The position numbers and the translations under genes are program-made. Below, piece after piece: positions 34,659-37,508 of a DNA stretch of 37,508 nucleotides. The DNA lies in contig JASLLM010000013.1 in NCBI GenBank assembly GCA_030747035.1, positions 1 to 37,508 on the forward strand. Reading direction: 5' to 3'. The notes under the pieces were generated by a model. It saw nothing but the letters and a program-made list of their open reading frames with translations. It did not search any database and was not told the DNA's origin. This DNA is from Alphaproteobacteria bacterium (lineage in GTDB: Bacteria; Pseudomonadota; Alphaproteobacteria; GCA-2731375). The first letter of the stretch is position 1; every line of letters begins with the position of its first letter.

Positions 34659-37508
34659 ATGACATCTGGCACCACGCCGCTCGCGAATGTTTCACTTGAT
34701 GACAAGTATGCCTTGGAAAAAGGCCGGGTTTTTCTGACCGGCACCCAGGCCATGGTGCGCCTGCCCATGTTGCAACGCCAACGGGACCAGGCGGCCGGTC
34801 TGAATACGGGCTGTTATATCTCCGGCTATCGCGGCTCGCCCCTGGGCGCGTTCGATCAGCAACTTTGGCAGGCCAAGCCGTTCCTGGAAAAAAACCACAT
34901 CGTCTTCCAACCGGGCGTCAACGAGGACATGGCGGCCACCGCCATTTGGGGCAGCCAGCAGTTGAACCTGGGCCCGAAATCGAAATACGACGGCGTGTTT
35001 GGTATTTGGTACGGCAAGGCACCGGGGGTGGATCGTTGCGGCGACGTGGTGCGCCATGCCAATAGCGCCGGCACCGATCCCAATGGCGGCGTCCTGATGA
35101 TGTGCGGCGACGACCATGCCGCCGTCTCCTCCACCGTGCCGGGGCAAAGCGAGCATAACCTGGCTTCCTGGATGGTGCCGATGCTGTACCCGGCGGGGGT
35201 GCAGGAATATCTCGACTACGGCCTGTTGGGCTGGGCCATGTCCCGCTTTGCCGGCGTCTGGGTCGGTTTCAAATGCGTCTCGGAAGTGGTGGAGAGTTCG
35301 GCCTCGGTGGACGTCGACGCGCACCGCCTGGATATCCAGTATCCGGACTTCGACATGCCTCCCGGCGGCCTGAACATCCGCTGGCCCGATGACCGCTGGA
35401 GCCAGGAAACACGTCTGCAGCGGCACAAGGTCTATGCCGCCCTGGCCTTCGCCCGGGCCAATGGCATCGACCGTCTGGTCTGGGACTCAGGCAAACCCCG
35501 CATCGGCATCGTCGCCGCCGGAAAATCCTATCTCGATACCCGCCAGGCCCTGGAGGATCTGGGTATTGACGAGGCCATGGCGGCGGATATCGGTCTGCGC
35601 CTGTACAAGGTCGGCATGCCCTGGCCCCTGGAGCGCGAGGGCATCCGCGCCTTTGCCGAGGGCCTGGACGAAGTGCTGGTGATCGAGGAAAAGCGTGCGG
35701 TCATCGAGAACCAATTGAAGGAACAGCTTTATAATTGGCGGGCCGACGTGCGTCCCCGCGTGGTCGGCAAGTTCGATGAGGACGGCCAGTTGCTCTGTCC
35801 CTCCGATGGCGAGTTGTCGCCGGGCCAGATCGCCCGGATCATCGTCTCGCGCATTGGTTCCTATGTTACCTCACCGACCATAGAGGAACGCATGGCGCAG
35901 TTGGACCGCAAGGAAGCGGCGGCGGAAAAGGCCGCCGCGCCGATCCAGCGCGCGCCCTATTTCTGTTCCGGCTGTCCGCACAATACCTCGACCCGGGTGC
36001 CCGAGGGCAGCCGCGCCATGGCCGGCATCGGCTGTCATTTCATGGCCCTGTTCATGGACCGCTCAACCGAAACCTTCACCCAGATGGGCGGCGAAGGCAT
36101 ACCCTGGCTGGGCCAGGCCGCTTTCACCGGGGAAGAGCATATCTTCACCAATCTAGGCGACGGCACCTACTATCATTCGGGCATTGCCGCGATCCGTAGC
36201 GCCGTCGCATCGGGCGTCAACATCACCTATAAAATTCTGTTCAACGATGCCGTGGCCATGACCGGCGGGCAGCCCCATGACGGCCCGCTCAACCCCTGGC
36301 TAATCAGCCAGCAGGTGCATCACGAAGGCGTCAGCAAGATCGTCGTGGTCACGGATGAACCGGACAAGTATCCAACCGGCACCAACTGGGCCCCCGGCGT
36401 GACGGTCCGGCACCGGGACGAGATGGAGCGGGTGCAAAAGGAACTGCGCCGGACGGACGGCTGCAGCGTGCTGATCTATGACCAAACCTGCGCGGCGGAG
36501 AAACGGCGGCGGCGCAAGCGCGGCACCTTCCCCGATCCCGACCGCCGGGCCTTCATTAACGAGGCGGTCTGCGAGGGCTGCGGCGATTGCTCGGTAGAAT
36601 CCAATTGCGTCTCGGTGGAACCGCTGGAGACGCCCCTTGGCCGCAAGCGGCAGATCAACCAATCCGCCTGCAACAAGGATTTTTCCTGTATCAGGGGCTT
36701 CTGTCCCAGCTTCGTGACCATATCAGGCGCGGTGCCGCGCAAGGCCCAGGCGGCCAACGCAGACGCCCTGGATGCTGCTGTATCCGGCCTGCCGGACCCG
36801 GATATTTCTTCTGCCCAGGGCGGCTACAATATTCTGGTTACGGGCATCGGCGGCACCGGCGTGATCACTGTGGGCGCCTTGCTGGGCATGGCGGCGCATG
36901 TGGAGGGCAAGGGCGTGACCGTGCTGGACTTCACCGGCATCGCACAGAAAAACGGCGCCGTGATGAGCCATATCCGCGTCGCCCCGAAGCCGGAAGATCT
37001 GCATGCGGTCCGCATCGCAGCCGGCGGCGCTGATTTGCTGTTGGGCGCCGATATGGTGGCGGCCGCTGCGCCCGATGCCCTGCGCAAATATTCGCGCGGC
37101 GGCACCCAGGCCATCGTCAACAGCCATCTTGCGCCAACCGCCGATTTCACCCTGAACCCGGACACTGATTTCCATGGCGAGGAACTGCGCAACTTGATCC
37201 GTGAAGGCGCCGGTGACAACCGCACCGAATTCGTTGACGCCACGGGCCTGGCCACGGCCCTGATGGGGGACGCCATCGCGGCCAACCTGTTCCTGTTGGG
37301 GCACGCCTATCAGCGCGGCGCACTTCCTGTTGGCGGCGAAGCCATCGACAAGGCGATAGAGCTGAATGGCGTCGCCGTGGCCATGAACCGCCGCGCGTTC
37401 GCCCTGGGCCGTCTGGCGGCGGAAGACCTGGATCAGGTCACCAAGATGGCGCAACCGGCCATGCCGGAACCCGCGAAGGCGGCGGAAACCCTGGACGAGA
37501 TGATCGCG
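34659..37508 (+). CDS. Indolepyruvate ferredoxin oxidoreductase, fused subunits, 3' end beyond the window
   Basis: A fused 2-oxoacid:ferredoxin oxidoreductase that decarboxylates aryl pyruvates from aromatic amino acids to acyl-CoA, passing electrons to ferredoxin. 950 codons are visible of about 1150 expected. The order is: an N-terminal pyrimidine-binding domain (GYRGSPLGAFDQQLW, then NEDMAATAIWGSQQ), the thiamine diphosphate domain near residues 430-560 (FCSGCPHNTSTRVPEG, GDGTYYHSG, FNDAVAMTGGQ), a cysteine-rich ferredoxin-like segment near 635-690 (CEGCGDCSVESNC, ACNKDFSCIRGFC), and the gamma-type domain from about 729 (GIGGTGVITVGALLGMAAH, DFTGIAQKNGAV). ATG 34659 has GAGGAA 6 bases upstream. 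Confidence 0.95.
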   Translation, partial: MTSGTTPLANVSLDDKYALEKGRVFLTGTQAMVRLPMLQRQRDQAAGLNTGCYISGYRGSPLGAFDQQLWQAKPFLEKNHIVFQPGVNEDMAATAIWGSQQLNLGPKSKYDGVFGIWYGKAPGVDRCGDVVRHANSAGTDPNGGVLMMCGDDHAAVSSTVPGQSEHNLASWMVPMLYPAGVQEYLDYGLLGWAMSRFAGVWVGFKCVSEVVESSASVDVDAHRLDIQYPDFDMPPGGLNIRWPDDRWSQETRLQRHKVYAALAFARANGIDRLVWDSGKPRIGIVAAGKSYLDTRQALEDLGIDEAMAADIGLRLYKVGMPWPLEREGIRAFAEGLDEVLVIEEKRAVIENQLKEQLYNWRADVRPRVVGKFDEDGQLLCPSDGELSPGQIARIIVSRIGSYVTSPTIEERMAQLDRKEAAAEKAAAPIQRAPYFCSGCPHNTSTRVPEGSRAMAGIGCHFMALFMDRSTETFTQMGGEGIPWLGQAAFTGEEHIFTNLGDGTYYHSGIAAIRSAVASGVNITYKILFNDAVAMTGGQPHDGPLNPWLISQQVHHEGVSKIVVVTDEPDKYPTGTNWAPGVTVRHRDEMERVQKELRRTDGCSVLIYDQTCAAEKRRRRKRGTFPDPDRRAFINEAVCEGCGDCSVESNCVSVEPLETPLGRKRQINQSACNKDFSCIRGFCPSFVTISGAVPRKAQAANADALDAAVSGLPDPDISSAQGGYNILVTGIGGTGVITVGALLGMAAHVEGKGVTVLDFTGIAQKNGAVMSHIRVAPKPEDLHAVRIAAGGADLLLGADMVAAAAPDALRKYSRGGTQAIVNSHLAPTADFTLNPDTDFHGEELRNLIREGAGDNRTEFVDATGLATALMGDAIAANLFLLGHAYQRGALPVGGEAIDKAIELNGVAVAMNRRAFALGRLAAEDLDQVTKMAQPAMPEPAKAAETLDEMIA

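Overview
The window is GC-rich, densely coded DNA that looks like an alphaproteobacterium, probably of the Rhodospirillales/Rhodospirillaceae type. Grounds are a three-subunit transhydrogenase (pntAA-pntAB-pntB), a large GltB with GltD, the gene content and the codon usage. No rRNA, tRNA, CRISPR array or complete transposase was seen. The taxonomic placement is an inference.

Layout. (1) 1-5371, minus strand: a tightly packed run of seven genes, most overlapping or a few bases apart. In order of transcription they are an ExbD/TolR-like membrane protein, two lytic transglycosylases, a 550-residue unknown, a 185-residue unknown, a membrane-anchored protein with a Lon-protease-like but apparently inactive domain, and the start of another gene. 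This looks like an uncharacterised cell-envelope machine. (2) 5372-5792: AT-rich divergent region with nested palindromes and a leader. (3) 5793-13671, plus strand: gltB, gltD, an EamA-type exporter and a DUF2182 membrane protein. (4) 13890-17590, minus strand: LLM-class oxidoreductase, YtcJ-like amidohydrolase and CobW GTPase. A 266-bp MITE lies exactly between the last two genes. (5) 17724-21795, plus strand: a UGSC-family selenoprotein whose gene is read through an in-frame TGA at 18000-18002, then a PhnD-like binding protein and a GMC oxidoreductase. (6) 21818-23936, minus strand: radical SAM protein and a tartrate/D-malate-type dehydrogenase. (7) 24170-26737, plus strand: SLC13-type transporter and a double-domain universal stress protein. 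(8) 26765-29623, minus strand: pntB, pntAB, pntAA. (9) 29881-33024, minus strand: ABC1/UbiB-like kinase and oligoendopeptidase F, the latter broken by a one-base frameshift at its HExxH motif. (10) 33117-34523, plus strand: a sigma-54 response regulator interrupted by an in-frame TAG. (11) 34659 to the end, plus strand: fused indolepyruvate ferredoxin oxidoreductase, cut by the window edge.

How the parts fit. GltBD makes glutamate with NADPH and the transhydrogenase can supply NADPH. Regions 4-7 are mostly oxidoreductases, a hydrolase and transporters of the kind used to take up and degrade small organic compounds, with the selenoprotein in the middle. Two items deserve most attention. The first is the selenoprotein, which ordinary gene calling would split into two false genes. 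The second is the seven-gene envelope cluster, to which no known system could be matched.
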